Made by a program: the position numbers and the translations under genes
Part shown: positions 27,226-36,397 of the stretch, in pieces
Numbering within the stretch: the first letter of the stretch is position 1
Layout: the number at the start of each line of letters is the position of its first letter
NCBI RefSeq assembly: GCF_009741265.1
Contig: NZ_WOWL01000001.1
Span: 62,001 to 126,000, forward strand
From: Pseudarthrobacter sp. GA104
GTDB lineage: Bacteria; Actinomycetota; Actinomycetes; Actinomycetales; Micrococcaceae
Direction: 5' to 3'
Length of the DNA stretch: 64,000 nucleotides
Notes under the pieces: generated by a model
What the model saw: the letters and a program-made list of their open reading frames with translations, nothing else
Told to the model about the DNA's origin: nothing
Databases searched by the model: none

Positions 27226-28226
27226 GATGCCGCTACTGCTGTTGATGACTGCGCGAGGTCCCCGGCAAGCTTAACGGCGCGGGCCAGCAATGACGGGTCC
27301 GCGTTGCCTTGCCACGCGATGTCGAACGCGGTGCCGTGCCCGGCCGTGGTGCGGATGATGGGCAGGCCCGCAGCGTACGTGACGTATCCGTAGCGTTTGA
27401 GGGGAATGGTGCCCTGGTCGTGGTACATGGCAAGGACCGCGTCGTAACGGCCGGCCTCGGCTGCCGCGAAGAGGCTGTCCGCTGCCAGGGGGTCGCTGAG
27501 GTTCATGCCTGCGGCACGGCACTTTTCCAGTGCAGGTTTGACGTGTTCGATTTCTTCGGTCCCGAACACCCCGTTCTCCCCTGCGTGGGGGTTCAGTCCC
27601 GCGATTCCGATCCGTGGTTCGGCTACCCCGAAGTGGTCGCGCATGGCAGTGTGGAGCTCTCCAAGGATCCTTTCGATCCGGTCCGCCCGGACGCGTGCGA
27701 CAGCCTCCAGCATGGAGCAGTGGGCGCTGACCAGGCTCACCCTGAACGGGCCTCCGACGAGAATCGTGTGGAAGGCCTCGGTCTTGGTCAGGTGGGCGTA
27801 GATCTCGGTTTGTCCCTCGAAGTGATGACCGGCGGCGTTGAAGGCCTCCTTGTTTGCCGGGGCCGAGCAGACGGCTGAAATCTTCCCCTCGAGGGCCAGC
27901 CGGGCGCTGACCTCGATGGCGTCCACAGCGGCCTTGCCGCAAGCGGCGGACACCTGTCCCGGGATGACCGAAGCGGCGTCCATGGGTGCGTCCAGAACAT
28001 AGGCGACGCCAGGCTCGGTGGCAGCCTCGGCGGGATCGTGGACAGCGCGGATTTCGGTTGCCAGCCCCACGGCCGCAGCAACACGGCGCAGCAGCTCCAC
28101 GGACCCGATGAGCAGCAGTGGCTTGGCGGGCATGAAGGCCGGCTCGGAGGCAATCCGGAGGCTCAGCTCGGGGCCGATGCCGGCCGCATCACCGATAGTG
28201 AGGGCAACGGGTGCGTCGTTAGTCAT
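27222..28226 (-). CDS. pdxA2: PdxA2-type 4-phospho-(D-threonate/erythronate) 3-dehydrogenase, copy b
   Basis: 334 residues. TIGDAAGIGPE opens the protein, AGLNPHAGENGVFG follows, and MYHDQGTIPLK and GHGTAFDIAWQG carry the metal and phosphate ligands. It keeps the canonical YHDQG, unlike copy a. The start was placed at 28226 because AAAGGA precedes it and it overlaps the end of the oxidase gene. It is coupled to kinase copy b by a four-base overlap and probably converts that kinase's product to a triose phosphate and carbon dioxide. Confidence 0.9.
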   Translation of the reverse strand: MTNDAPVALTIGDAAGIGPELSLRIASEPAFMPAKPLLLIGSVELLRRVAAAVGLATEIRAVHDPAEAATEPGVAYVLDAPMDAASVIPGQVSAACGKAAVDAIEVSARLALEGKISAVCSAPANKEAFNAAGHHFEGQTEIYAHLTKTEAFHTILVGGPFRVSLVSAHCSMLEAVARVRADRIERILGELHTAMRDHFGVAEPRIGIAGLNPHAGENGVFGTEEIEHVKPALEKCRAAGMNLSDPLAADSLFAAAEAGRYDAVLAMYHDQGTIPLKRYGYVTYAAGLPIIRTTAGHGTAFDIAWQGNADPSLLARAVKLAGDLAQSSTAVAAS

Positions 28227-29685
28227 TAGCCTGTCCTTTCGCCTGCGGGGCCAGGCCCAGCTTTCCCGGAGAGAGTACACCGGCAGGATCCAGTGCTGCC
28301 TTGACCTTGTTTAGAACCTGCAGAGCGTTCCCGTGCTCGCGGTACATCCAGTCTTTGCGGGCCTCGCCCACCCCGTGGTGGTGGCTGACTGAGCCTCCCG
28401 CCTCCGAAACGGTGCTCAAGGCGGCGTCCCAGGCGTTCCGGTACCGGTCCAGCACTTCCTGCCGGTCCGTGCCGCTGGTGAAGAAGATGAAGTAGATCGC
28501 GCCGCCGTTGGGGTAGAAGTGCGAGTAATGGGCGTAGGCCTTGTCCACGTGCGGGTCCATTGCTGCCAAGACCTTGCCGTGCAGTGCCGCGAGCTCGGGC
28601 CAACCCGCCGAGACCTCAATGGCGTCGGCAATCATCGTCCCCCCGGCGTTCCCGCGTTCAAGCCAACTGGCATCAAATCGCGTTCGTTCCCACGTCTCTC
28701 CCGGGACTGCGCCGAGATCGGCCCCGCCGTGTGCTGCGGCCGCGGCGAGAGCCACGGACTCTTCCGACGCCACAACCGACTCGTGACCGTCGTGGCCGAG
28801 GATAAGTAGTGCACGTCCCTCACCAGGGACACCGGAGCGCTCGTAAAGGTGGGCGGCTTCGTCACCGTCATACAACCGGATCACGGCAGGGGTGACGCCG
28901 GCGTCCAGTATCGAACGGACAGTGGCCAAGCCGCCGGAGAGATCGTCGAACGCGATGCCGCGGAACCTGCTGTCACGCGCCAGCGGAAAAGTCCGAAGCG
29001 TGACGGCGGTAATGACCCCAAGCGTCCCTTCGCTGCCGACGAAGAGCTGGGCGATGGAGGGACCTGTGGAGGAGCGGGGAACTGCCCGGGTCCTGACAAT
29101 GGTGCCGTCAGCCAGAACCACTTCCAGCGCCACCAGCAGATCCTCGATGTTGCCGTACTTGCTGCTGAAGGTTCCGGAAGACCTCGTTGCGACAAGTCCG
29201 CCCACGCTCGCCAGCGACAAAGACTGGGGATAGTGCGGGATGCGTCGGCCCCGTGCGTTCAGGGCCGCTTCGAGGTCGGCGCCCAGCATCCCCGCGCCGA
29301 CGGTGACTTCCCCCCGTTCATCATCGAACGCAGGGACCCCTGCCAGACGGGCCAAATCCAGTGAAACAAAGACGCCGTCATTGACGACGCCTCCAACGAC
29401 ACCCGAACCTGCCCCGTAAGGCACGACGGCGATGCCTGCTGTCTGCGCCGCTTTGAGCACTTCCGAGACCTCCTCGACGCTGGAGGGGCTGATCACGGCA
29501 GCGGGGAGATGGCGCTCCCGCTCTGCGGCGGACCATTTGGCAGCTTCCGGCCACCTGTCCCCCGCCCGGGAAAGGCGGCTCTCCTCTGTCCTGTCCACGG
29601 CGACTGACGGTGCCGCTTCCTGCAGCTGCTGCAGGAAGCGGTCTGCCTGATCCACCGCTATTTTCGTGTCTGCGGGAATGCCCAT
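28219..29685 (-). CDS. FAD-linked oxidase of the glycolate oxidase/alkyldihydroxyacetonephosphate synthase type
   Basis: 488 residues of the VAO/PCMH flavoprotein family. The FAD-binding segment PYGAGSGVVGG and SVGGLVATRSSGTFSSKYG match, and near the C-terminus SHHHGVGEARKDWM recalls the HHH site of alkyl-DHAP synthase. It is the first gene of the seven-gene minus-strand operon. It may oxidise a 2-hydroxy acid at the head of the tetronate route. The intergenic promoter is shared with the divergent transporter at 29764. Confidence 0.88.
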   Translation of the reverse strand: MGIPADTKIAVDQADRFLQQLQEAAPSVAVDRTEESRLSRAGDRWPEAAKWSAAERERHLPAAVISPSSVEEVSEVLKAAQTAGIAVVPYGAGSGVVGGVVNDGVFVSLDLARLAGVPAFDDERGEVTVGAGMLGADLEAALNARGRRIPHYPQSLSLASVGGLVATRSSGTFSSKYGNIEDLLVALEVVLADGTIVRTRAVPRSSTGPSIAQLFVGSEGTLGVITAVTLRTFPLARDSRFRGIAFDDLSGGLATVRSILDAGVTPAVIRLYDGDEAAHLYERSGVPGEGRALLILGHDGHESVVASEESVALAAAAAHGGADLGAVPGETWERTRFDASWLERGNAGGTMIADAIEVSAGWPELAALHGKVLAAMDPHVDKAYAHYSHFYPNGGAIYFIFFTSGTDRQEVLDRYRNAWDAALSTVSEAGGSVSHHHGVGEARKDWMYREHGNALQVLNKVKAALDPAGVLSPGKLGLAPQAKGQAND

Positions 29686-29722
29686 AGTTTTTCTCCTTTT
29701 CCGATCTGGCGTTTCCTACAGC

Positions 29723-29733
29723 ATACTGTATAT
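29723..29733. promoter_or_regulatory. ATACTGTATAT operator-like site in the divergent promoter
   Basis: It lies in the 78-base gap between the minus-strand acid-sugar operon and the plus-strand transporter. It is an imperfect short palindrome of the GntR type, related to the TGTATACA sites at 2821 and 3273. It is well placed to control both directions. Confidence 0.4.
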
Positions 29734-29763
29734 TGTTTGTAACGGAAATCACAGAGAGGTGAA

Positions 29764-31107
29764 ATGATGTCCCGTACTCCAGATCTACGAAACCCGGCCC
29801 CCTCATCCGCTGGAGGATTGACGGCGCGGCGCGGAGCCTTCCGGCTCCGTTGGCTGATTTTGGCCACGACCGCTCTTCTGCTCGTACTGAATTACGCAGA
29901 CCGGGCCGCCTTGGGTGTTGCAGGGCCCCAGATGATTGAACAGTTGGGCTTGAGCAAGGCCCAGTTCGGCTTGGTGGCCAGTGCGTTCTTCTTTGGTTAT
30001 GTTCCGTGCGCCTTTTTGGGCGGATGGCTCTCGGACCGCTACGGCCCCCGCTCCATCATGGGCGTCGCTGTCGCCTGGTGGTCCCTGTTCACGGCGTTGA
30101 CGGCTGCCGGTACAGGCTTCGTATCGTTGCTGATCATCCGGGTTCTTTTTGGCTTCGGTGAAGGGCCTCAGGGGTCAGTGTCGACCAAAACCATGCACAA
30201 CTGGTTCCCGCAGCGTCAGATGGGGACGGCTATGGGCTTGGTGCAGGGCGCAACGCCGCTCGGCGGCGTCGTCGGCACCCCGCTCGTGGTGTGGCTGCTG
30301 AGCATTGGTGACTGGCGACTGGCTTTTATAGTCCTGGGCGCTGTCGGCGGCCTGTGCACCATCGGCTGGTTCGCCGTCGTCCGTGACCGCCCGGATATGC
30401 ACCCATGGGCGCGCCTGCAGGATGTCGAGGAACAGCGGGAGCGCATCACGGCGATGCCAGAGAACTCCGGCGCGGACGAGGCAGACGCACTTCCCCTCAG
30501 GCACTACTTCAAGATGCCGATCATCTGGTCCACTGCCATTGCCTTCTTTGGCTACGCGTGGGTTTTGTACACCTTCTTGACCTGGTTCCCGGTTTACCTG
30601 ACCCAGGAACGCGGCGTGAACCTGAAAGAACTCGCCGTCGCCGGCACCATTCCTTGGGTTTTCGGCGTTATCGGCTTCGTCCTTGGCGGACTTATCACCG
30701 ACCGCATTGCCCGGCGGACGGGAAAGCCTGCGACGGCTCGGGCCGTGATGATTGTCGCCGGTCTGACTGTTACGGCTGTTCTCTTCGCGCTGATTGGCCT
30801 GGCCGATTCCACAGTCGCCGCGGTGGCGCTGATGGCGGCCGTGGTCTTCGTCCTTTACCTGACCGGCGCCCAATACTTCGCCATCGTTGCCGACATCGTT
30901 CCTGGCCGGCGGGTCGGGGGCGTCATGGGCTTCGTTCACGCGATTGCCAACCTTGCCGGGATAGCAGCCCCCTTCATTGTCGGCGCCATCATCGACAACA
31001 CGGGGTCATGGGCAACCACCTTTACCCTCAGCGGGGCGGTGTGCATCGTGGGAGCCGCCCTCATGGCTATCTTCGGTCGCTCCAAAAAGGTTGCGCAGGT
31101 AGTGTGA
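29764..31107 (+). CDS. MFS transporter of the anion:cation symporter (ACS) family
   Basis: 447 residues with twelve spans. The first span is followed by NYADRAALGVAGP and then GGWLSDRYGPRS, the ACS pattern seen in glucarate, galactonate and hexuronate permeases. GAGAGGTGAA lies before the ATG. It is divergent from the kinase/PdxA2 operon and most likely imports the threonate/erythronate-like acid. The YhfZ-like regulator follows only six bases downstream. Confidence 0.92.
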   Translation: MMSRTPDLRNPAPSSAGGLTARRGAFRLRWLILATTALLLVLNYADRAALGVAGPQMIEQLGLSKAQFGLVASAFFFGYVPCAFLGGWLSDRYGPRSIMGVAVAWWSLFTALTAAGTGFVSLLIIRVLFGFGEGPQGSVSTKTMHNWFPQRQMGTAMGLVQGATPLGGVVGTPLVVWLLSIGDWRLAFIVLGAVGGLCTIGWFAVVRDRPDMHPWARLQDVEEQRERITAMPENSGADEADALPLRHYFKMPIIWSTAIAFFGYAWVLYTFLTWFPVYLTQERGVNLKELAVAGTIPWVFGVIGFVLGGLITDRIARRTGKPATARAVMIVAGLTVTAVLFALIGLADSTVAAVALMAAVVFVLYLTGAQYFAIVADIVPGRRVGGVMGFVHAIANLAGIAAPFIVGAIIDNTGSWATTFTLSGAVCIVGAALMAIFGRSKKVAQVV

Positions 31108-31113
31108 GGACCC

Positions 31114-32085
31114 ATGTACACCAGTGTCGCGTCCGAGACCTCTGCTACGGCGTCCGCGCCCCGGCCGGCTGAGACGCCGCAGCAGCGGGCCTCGGCAGGG
31201 GTCGCACTCACGATCCTGACCACTGAAATCGGCGCACGCCTGCCTAACATTGACCAGCTCCGCTCCAGTATTGGAGTGGGAGCCGGAACAGTTCAGAAGG
31301 CGCTGCAGGACATGCAACAGAACGGGTGGGTAACCCTCGACCCCAAGCCGCGGCAAGGAACCTTCCTTCTCAGCCGCCGCAGTGGCGAGCTATGGCACAC
31401 CGCCGGGCTACCCACCCTTTCCGTTCTTTTGCCGCTGCCGAACAGCTGGGAGTTCCAAGGTCTTGCCACCGGGCTGCGATCCGAACTGGAACGCCTCGGC
31501 GTACCTTCAACGTTTCTCTACGGGCACGGCTCGGAGCAACGTGTCGCAGCTCTTCAAAGCGGACTCGCCCACATCGCCATAATGTCGCTGGGAGCAGCTG
31601 AACGCTGGACATCCGAAAACACCGGGATAACAACCCATGCTGCCCTACCCCCAGGCAGCTACTACGCATCCGACTCGGTCCTGGTGATGGCCCGTGCAGC
31701 CCGGCACGAACTCGGCACGGACCTGAAGATAGGAATTGACCGCCTTTCGGTAGACCACTCGGCCCTCACTAGGGCCGAGTTCCCCGACCATGAGTACGTC
31801 GACGTCAGCTACGCCCAGGTTCCATCTGCGCTGACGAGGGGGATAATCGACGCCGCGGTCTGGCATCGGACTGCGCTTGGCCTCTCACTCGACGACCAGG
31901 GGCTCCTCGCATGGCCCCTGGAACAACCGAGCGCACGCAGCCTCAGCGAGGGCATCAACTCGGCGGCAATCGTTGTCAAAGCCAGTGACGAAGCAACCAG
32001 AGGTGTGCTTCGCGAACTCGATGCGGAACGCCTGCTGGACCTGCAGCGGGGCGTCGTCGCCGGTGACGTCCTTCCCCTGTACTAG
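31114..32085 (+). CDS. YhfZ-like GntR-type regulator with ligand-binding C-terminus
   Basis: 323 residues. A winged helix spans about residues 45-90 (LPNIDQLRSSIGVGAGTVQK, then GWVTLDPKPRQGTFLL). The rest resembles a periplasmic-binding-type sensor: LSVLLPLPNSWEFQGLATGL begins the first lobe. This plan matches the YhfZ group of GntR-related regulators. It lies six bases after the transporter and probably controls the divergent acid-sugar operon through the 29723 region. Confidence 0.75.
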   Translation: MYTSVASETSATASAPRPAETPQQRASAGVALTILTTEIGARLPNIDQLRSSIGVGAGTVQKALQDMQQNGWVTLDPKPRQGTFLLSRRSGELWHTAGLPTLSVLLPLPNSWEFQGLATGLRSELERLGVPSTFLYGHGSEQRVAALQSGLAHIAIMSLGAAERWTSENTGITTHAALPPGSYYASDSVLVMARAARHELGTDLKIGIDRLSVDHSALTRAEFPDHEYVDVSYAQVPSALTRGIIDAAVWHRTALGLSLDDQGLLAWPLEQPSARSLSEGINSAAIVVKASDEATRGVLRELDAERLLDLQRGVVAGDVLPLY

Positions 32086-32268
32086 TCAGGGCCCAAGAAT
32101 CACCTGGTTCTGGATCACGGCGCCCTGCTGAAGCCTGGTCTCGCAGGAGAGGACCGGGCGCGGGATCACTGTTTGGCGGAGCCCACAGGGCACAATGGCC
32201 CGCGAAGGCAGAATGAGCTTTTCCTTGTAGAAGTGCGTATTCGAGGCAACAAGAAGGGAACAAGTTTC

Positions 32269-33018
32269 ATGGCAGAAAAAAGTGCGATCGTTACCGGAGG
32301 AGGCTCGGGCATCGGGCTCGCGACCGTTGAGCACTTGCTCCGTGAAGGCTGGCATGTCATCGCTGCGGACCGTGACGAGCACGCTTTGAACGAGCTAACT
32401 TCAGCACTCCCAGGGACGGACTTAACCACCGCCGCCGTCGACATCACTGACCCCGCCGACGTCGCCGATCTGGCATCCCTGTCTGCTTCAGGAGTTCCGC
32501 CGGTCACGGCGCTGGTCAATAGTGCCGGTATCGGTACCGTCGTCCCATTGCAGGAGACGACCGCGGAGCTTATGCGGCGTATCTATGAGGTCAACGTAAT
32601 TGGGGCTCTGGCAATCACGCAGGCGGTTGCGCCCATACTTGCGAAAAACGGTGGTGGTTCCATCGTGCACCTCGCCTCAGTGTCCGGGATCCACGGGAAT
32701 TTTGGACGGGCAGCATATGGGGCATCAAAGGGGGCAATGATTACCCTGACAAAGGTCATGGCAGTGGAACTGGCAGGTGAAGGGATACGCGTCAACGCAA
32801 TCGCTCCAGGCCCAATCGAGACCGCACTAACAAGAAACAGCCACAGCGCTGAAACGCGTGAAGCCTGGGAAGGCTCCGTTCTTCTGGGCCGATATGGCAC
32901 GCCGGAGGAAGTAGCAAGCGCCGCCGCATTCCTGGTCGACGGCAAACGGTCCTCATTTATTACAGGCCAGATACTCGCGGTTGACGGCGGCTTCACCGCA
33001 GCCGGAGTGCGGGCATAA
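32269..33018 (+). CDS. Short-chain dehydrogenase/reductase, second
   Basis: 249 residues with TGGGSGIGLAT, NSAGIG and YGASKGAM, the classical SDR cofactor and catalytic motifs, and AVDGGFTAAG at the end. I chose the ATG at 32269, with AAGGGAA upstream, over the frame's earlier start. It precedes the enolase-superfamily gene and may oxidise a sugar or its lactone's parent hydroxyl in the same route. The substrate is unknown. Confidence 0.9.
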   Translation: MAEKSAIVTGGGSGIGLATVEHLLREGWHVIAADRDEHALNELTSALPGTDLTTAAVDITDPADVADLASLSASGVPPVTALVNSAGIGTVVPLQETTAELMRRIYEVNVIGALAITQAVAPILAKNGGGSIVHLASVSGIHGNFGRAAYGASKGAMITLTKVMAVELAGEGIRVNAIAPGPIETALTRNSHSAETREAWEGSVLLGRYGTPEEVASAAAFLVDGKRSSFITGQILAVDGGFTAAGVRA

Positions 33019-33048
33019 AGGCCCGAAAGAACGATCAAGGAGACCCGA

Positions 33049-33117
33049 ATGGGAAAATTTGCTGACCTCAAAGTACTTTGCCCTGATATGAAAAGTTGTG
33101 GATCCTATGCCTGCTAA
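33049..33117 (+). CDS. Possible 22-residue leader or remnant ORF
   Basis: MGKFADLKVLCPDMKSCGSYAC is too short for a known family, so only its features are noted. It has a strong ribosome site (CAAGGAG) at the right distance, while the next gene has a weak one. It ends ten bases inside the start of the enolase-superfamily gene, in another frame. It could couple translation into that gene, or be the head of a gene whose remainder was lost. Confidence 0.35.
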   Translation: MGKFADLKVLCPDMKSCGSYAC

Positions 33118-34276
33118 AACCCGGATCTCTGAGGTCACCGTGCATCTGGTCGACCAATATGCGTTCGTTAGAATCCGGACAGAGGATGGCGCAGAGGGCA
33201 TCGGTCAGAGCGGGTACTTCGGATTTCCTCAGATCACAGACGCAATCCTCGAGCCCCTTCGCTCAGTGCTCCTCGGACAAAACCCTGATGAGATCGGGCG
33301 GCTAGGACTCGAACTATTCCGTGCGGTATCAGTGCGTGGCGGAGCACTGACGTCGACAATCGGCGCAGTTGACCTGGCGCTCTGGGATCTGAAGGGACGC
33401 CGGTTCGAAGTTCCCGCATATGACCTCGTCGGTGGACGCCACCGGCACAAAGTAAGACTCCACTTGCTCATGGGACAGAAGTCCTGGCCTCGTGCATCGA
33501 CGCCTGATGACCTTCTTACAGAGGCGAAGCTCGGGGTGGCAGAGGGTTTCACCGCAGTAAAGATCGACCCGTTCGTCGAAGGAGACGATGGGTTCCACAT
33601 ACAGACATCCGCCCGCCGGATAAACAAAGCGGTCGAAATCGTGGAAGAACTGCGCTCGATTGTTGGAAGAGATGTCGATTTGGGCGTCGAATGCCATCGC
33701 AAGTTAACCACAGGCGAAGCCATCCAGTTCGCCCAGCGCTTGGAGCGCTCGAACATCCACTATCTCGAAGACCCGATGCCGCCCGACAGCATTAGCGAAT
33801 ACGCGCGACTGGCCCAGGCCGTCAGAACTCCTCTGGCTGTGGGCGAGCGCCACGATACCCTTTACGAGTTCGAGGACCTTCTTAATGCGGGCGTAGGTGA
33901 CTTCCTTCGACCTGACATAGGCAACGTAGGTGGCCTGAGCGCCAGCATTAAAATCGCTGCACTGGCGGAAGCGCGGCATCGCCGAATCATGGCTCACAAT
34001 TTCTTGAGCCCCTATCTGACGGCTGCTGCACTCCAACTCTATGCAGCGGTTCCCAATACAGGCACATTTGAGTGGACTCCGCTGGACGAGGAGCCGCATC
34101 GAGCAGCAATGCTCACTGCGCCGCTTCCTCGCACCGGTGGATGGTTGGACGTGCCCGAGGCACCCGGACTTGGTTTCGACATTACACCCGGATACCTTGA
34201 GTCCGGGCCTGAATTCGCAGCCCCGCCGGCACCGGGCACACTTCGGACACAGGACGGTTCGATCCATGCCATCTAG
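33107..34276 (+). CDS. Enolase-superfamily (mandelate racemase/galactonate dehydratase-like) sugar-acid dehydratase
   Basis: 389 residues. The barrel carries AVKIDPF on the second strand. The third strand reads LGVECHRK, with a metal-ligand Glu and a His as in the D-galactonate/gluconate dehydratase group, followed by YLEDPM and AVGERHD. AHNFLSPY supplies the general-base histidine. Such enzymes dehydrate aldonates to 2-keto-3-deoxy acids. The ATG at 33107 gives a normal family N-terminus; GTG at 33098 is also possible. It extends the acid-sugar region on the plus strand. Confidence 0.9.
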   Translation: MPAKTRISEVTVHLVDQYAFVRIRTEDGAEGIGQSGYFGFPQITDAILEPLRSVLLGQNPDEIGRLGLELFRAVSVRGGALTSTIGAVDLALWDLKGRRFEVPAYDLVGGRHRHKVRLHLLMGQKSWPRASTPDDLLTEAKLGVAEGFTAVKIDPFVEGDDGFHIQTSARRINKAVEIVEELRSIVGRDVDLGVECHRKLTTGEAIQFAQRLERSNIHYLEDPMPPDSISEYARLAQAVRTPLAVGERHDTLYEFEDLLNAGVGDFLRPDIGNVGGLSASIKIAALAEARHRRIMAHNFLSPYLTAAALQLYAAVPNTGTFEWTPLDEEPHRAAMLTAPLPRTGGWLDVPEAPGLGFDITPGYLESGPEFAAPPAPGTLRTQDGSIHAI

Positions 34277-34576
34277 GTACTTCGACCGTGGATGTTGTTG
34301 ACGGGCCATAGTGGTAACGCCAAGTAGACCGCGAGGTGGATGGGCTCGTCTTGAGTACGGATCCGCCCTGCGGTCTTCTTCTCCACCTTAGGGCGTCGTG
34401 CGCCCGAGTCCCTACTACTGACGCCTAATGTGGCCTGCCAGTGATGGATATGCTGTGGGCCCACCTTACGTGCGAGCAGGGTCCAGCTCAGGAAGCTGCA
34501 GCATACCCAAGGGTTACGAACGAGGACTCTTTGGCATACGAGACGCCTTGCGGCCGCACACCCGGATTTTTAATAT

Positions 34577-34763
34577 GTCAAGCTTTGTCAACAGCGAAGA
34601 GGGAAAAAGTCTCTGACCTGCGAAAACACTGTGCCCGAGGTGGGACTCGAACTGCATTCCGGCCCTTGCAAGCACTGGGAACCCGCGGAAACATGCGGAT
34701 TCTGAAGCAATCCGAGGCCTCTACCGTCCAATCCGAGGCCACGACTGTGGACAATGTCCACAC
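34577..34763 (+). repeat. Dispersed repeat, short copy 4
   Basis: About 187 bases: GTCAAGCTTTGTCAACAG at the left, the leucine-tRNA-3'-end-like block GCCCGAGGTGGGACTCGAA at about 34633, ACCCGCGGAAACATGCGG, and the palindrome CTGTGGACAATGTCCACAC at the right end (34745-34763). It lacks the left 300 bases of copies 1-3 but shares the rest. It separates the acid-sugar region from the sulfatase cassette. Confidence 0.8.
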
Positions 34764-34801
34764 CCCGACTTCGCCCCGTCAAAGCGTTCAAGCCAGCGAT
34801 C

Positions 34802-34823
34802 GCATCCCGCAAAGAAGGGATGC
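34802..34823 (+). terminator. Possible terminator hairpin
   Basis: A seven-base stem GCATCCC/GGGATGC with an eight-base loop, followed by a T-rich stretch (GGTTCTTCTTTG). It follows repeat copy 4. Confidence 0.35.
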
Positions 34824-35314
34824 GGTTCTTCTTTGTCGTGACAGATTTGCCTCGGCCCTGCAACAGACTCTCGCGATTGTAAATACGAGGAGTATTGAGC
34901 AGGCATCGAACGGAACTTTACGACATCCGGTCGAATCCACACGGCACTTGTACCCCATGAAAGATCCCGCCCTGCAGCACCGCTGACGGCACTGCGGTAT
35001 GCCCTCGACGAAATGCACGAACGCTTCGAGAACCTCGGCCAAATCGAGGAGCGCGACTGTCCGAGCGGCGGCATGCGGGGCGGAAAGGAGCAGTCACCAG
35101 CGGCCCCGTCATTGTCGCGGCTGAGGCAGCCTTAGTGGTTGCCGGCTTCCCGCAGCAGTCGCTTTATGCCAAACGGGAAAGATGCTTTCCTGGAAGTAAT
35201 AAGGCTCAACGGGCATAAGCTTGCTCGAGGGCAAATCAGACTTCACCGTCCTGATGAACCCGGAAATGTTTGTCCGGTACGAAGCCACCGTATGCCTGCC
35301 TTCAAGGAGTTCAG

Positions 35315-36283
35315 TTGATCGAGGATTTTACGCAACTTCCCTCCTCCTGCTGTGCGCCTGCCGGACGGGATCTGACAGCGAACCGTACAGAACACCGTAC
35401 AACGGTCACTAGAGGTGACGTGCTCGCCCCAATTCACGATGACGTGCTCCTGCCCGCGGCGACCTTTGAGATGGGGGACGCATTCGGGGAGGGCTATCCG
35501 ATCAACGGAGAAACGCCAGTGCACCCGGTCACGGTCAATTCCTTCCGCATCGATACCACTGCCGTCACAAACAGGATGTTCAACGCATTTGTGGCTGCCA
35601 CGGGCTATCGCACGGAAGCCGAACGCTACGGCACCTCCGCAGTTTTTCACCTTCTGCTCGAAGCACCAGCGAGCGATGTGCTCGGCGAGGCCGATGGAGC
35701 CCGTTGGTGGCTCAACATCCGCGGCGCTGATTGGCGCCACCCCAGAGGAATAGACTCGGATTGGTCAACCATCCCGGACCACCCTGCGGTGCAGGTTTCG
35801 CACAACGACGCCCAAGCCTACTGCGCATGGGCAGGCCGAAGACTTCCCACGGAAGCAGAGTGGGAGTACGCAGCGCGGGGCGGCCTCGCAAACAAGCGCT
35901 ATGCCTGGGGAGATGAACTTCATGGACGCCAAGGAGAGCACCTCTGCAACATCTGGCAGGGCGAATTCCCGGAGTTCAACTCCGTGGAAGACGGTTTCCT
36001 GGGGACGGCTCCGGTTAGAAGCTTCCCTCCTAATGGCTTCGGCCTGTACGAAGTAGCAGGGAACGTCTGGGAGTGGTGCTCGGACTGGTACCTGCCACGG
36101 TATTACCGAAAATCCCCCAGCATAAACCCGCAAGGGCCGACGATAGGTGCCGGCCGGGTCATGCGGGGCGGGTCATACCTCTGCCACGAGTCCTACTGCA
36201 ACAGGTACCGGGTGGCGGCCCGCACCTCTAACACCCCCGAGTCCTCCAGTGGAAATACAGGCTTCCGGACCGTGGCACTCTAA
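35315..36283 (+). CDS. Formylglycine-generating enzyme (sulfatase-modifying factor)
   Basis: 322 residues of the FGE-sulfatase domain. The active-site motif YLCHESYCNRYRVAAR carries both catalytic cysteines (Cys290 and Cys295), so this is a true copper-dependent oxidase and not an EgtB-like relative. Other marks are FEMGD, RLPTEAEWEYAARGG and GNVWEWCSDWY. The start is a TTG at 35315 preceded by AAGGAG; no ATG fits. It converts the cysteine of a sulfatase CxPxR motif to formylglycine. The sulfatase at 40991 in the same cassette is the obvious client. Confidence 0.93.
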   Translation: MIEDFTQLPSSCCAPAGRDLTANRTEHRTTVTRGDVLAPIHDDVLLPAATFEMGDAFGEGYPINGETPVHPVTVNSFRIDTTAVTNRMFNAFVAATGYRTEAERYGTSAVFHLLLEAPASDVLGEADGARWWLNIRGADWRHPRGIDSDWSTIPDHPAVQVSHNDAQAYCAWAGRRLPTEAEWEYAARGGLANKRYAWGDELHGRQGEHLCNIWQGEFPEFNSVEDGFLGTAPVRSFPPNGFGLYEVAGNVWEWCSDWYLPRYYRKSPSINPQGPTIGAGRVMRGGSYLCHESYCNRYRVAARTSNTPESSSGNTGFRTVAL

Positions 36284-36397
36284 TATTCGCCTGCTCCGGC
36301 AAGAAACGTTCCGGCCAAGACCGGCGCGGGGCACCGCTTGGACGCGCCACACAGTTCCTGTTAGACGCAATGGCTGGTGCAGGATTAGTCTGCTTAA

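Larger units (their letters stand above)
34277..35314. other. Non-coding stretch with repeat copy 4
   Basis: About 1 kb with no convincing gene. It holds the short repeat copy at 34577-34763, a GCATCCC/GGGATGC hairpin at 34802-34823, and a plus-strand frame at 34982-35134 that looks protein-like (LTALRYALDEMHERF) but has no start and no recognised family, perhaps a gene remnant. Confidence 0.4.

Noticed and set aside
21815..28226. Reading the two PdxA proteins as vitamin B6 biosynthesis enzymes
   Set aside because: Each is directly coupled to a DUF1537 kinase and lies in a catabolic operon; two divergent copies fit PdxA2 acid-sugar roles better.
30405..31172. Plus-strand frame overlapping the ACS transporter
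   Set aside because: It is a shadow of the transporter frame with the expected Arg/His/Pro bias and no hydrophobic segments.
34600..34720. A complete tRNA gene within the repeat
   Set aside because: Only T-loop, T-stem 3' strand and acceptor 3' strand are present; no matching 5' acceptor strand, D-arm or anticodon arm is found upstream, and the T-stem 5' strand does not pair.
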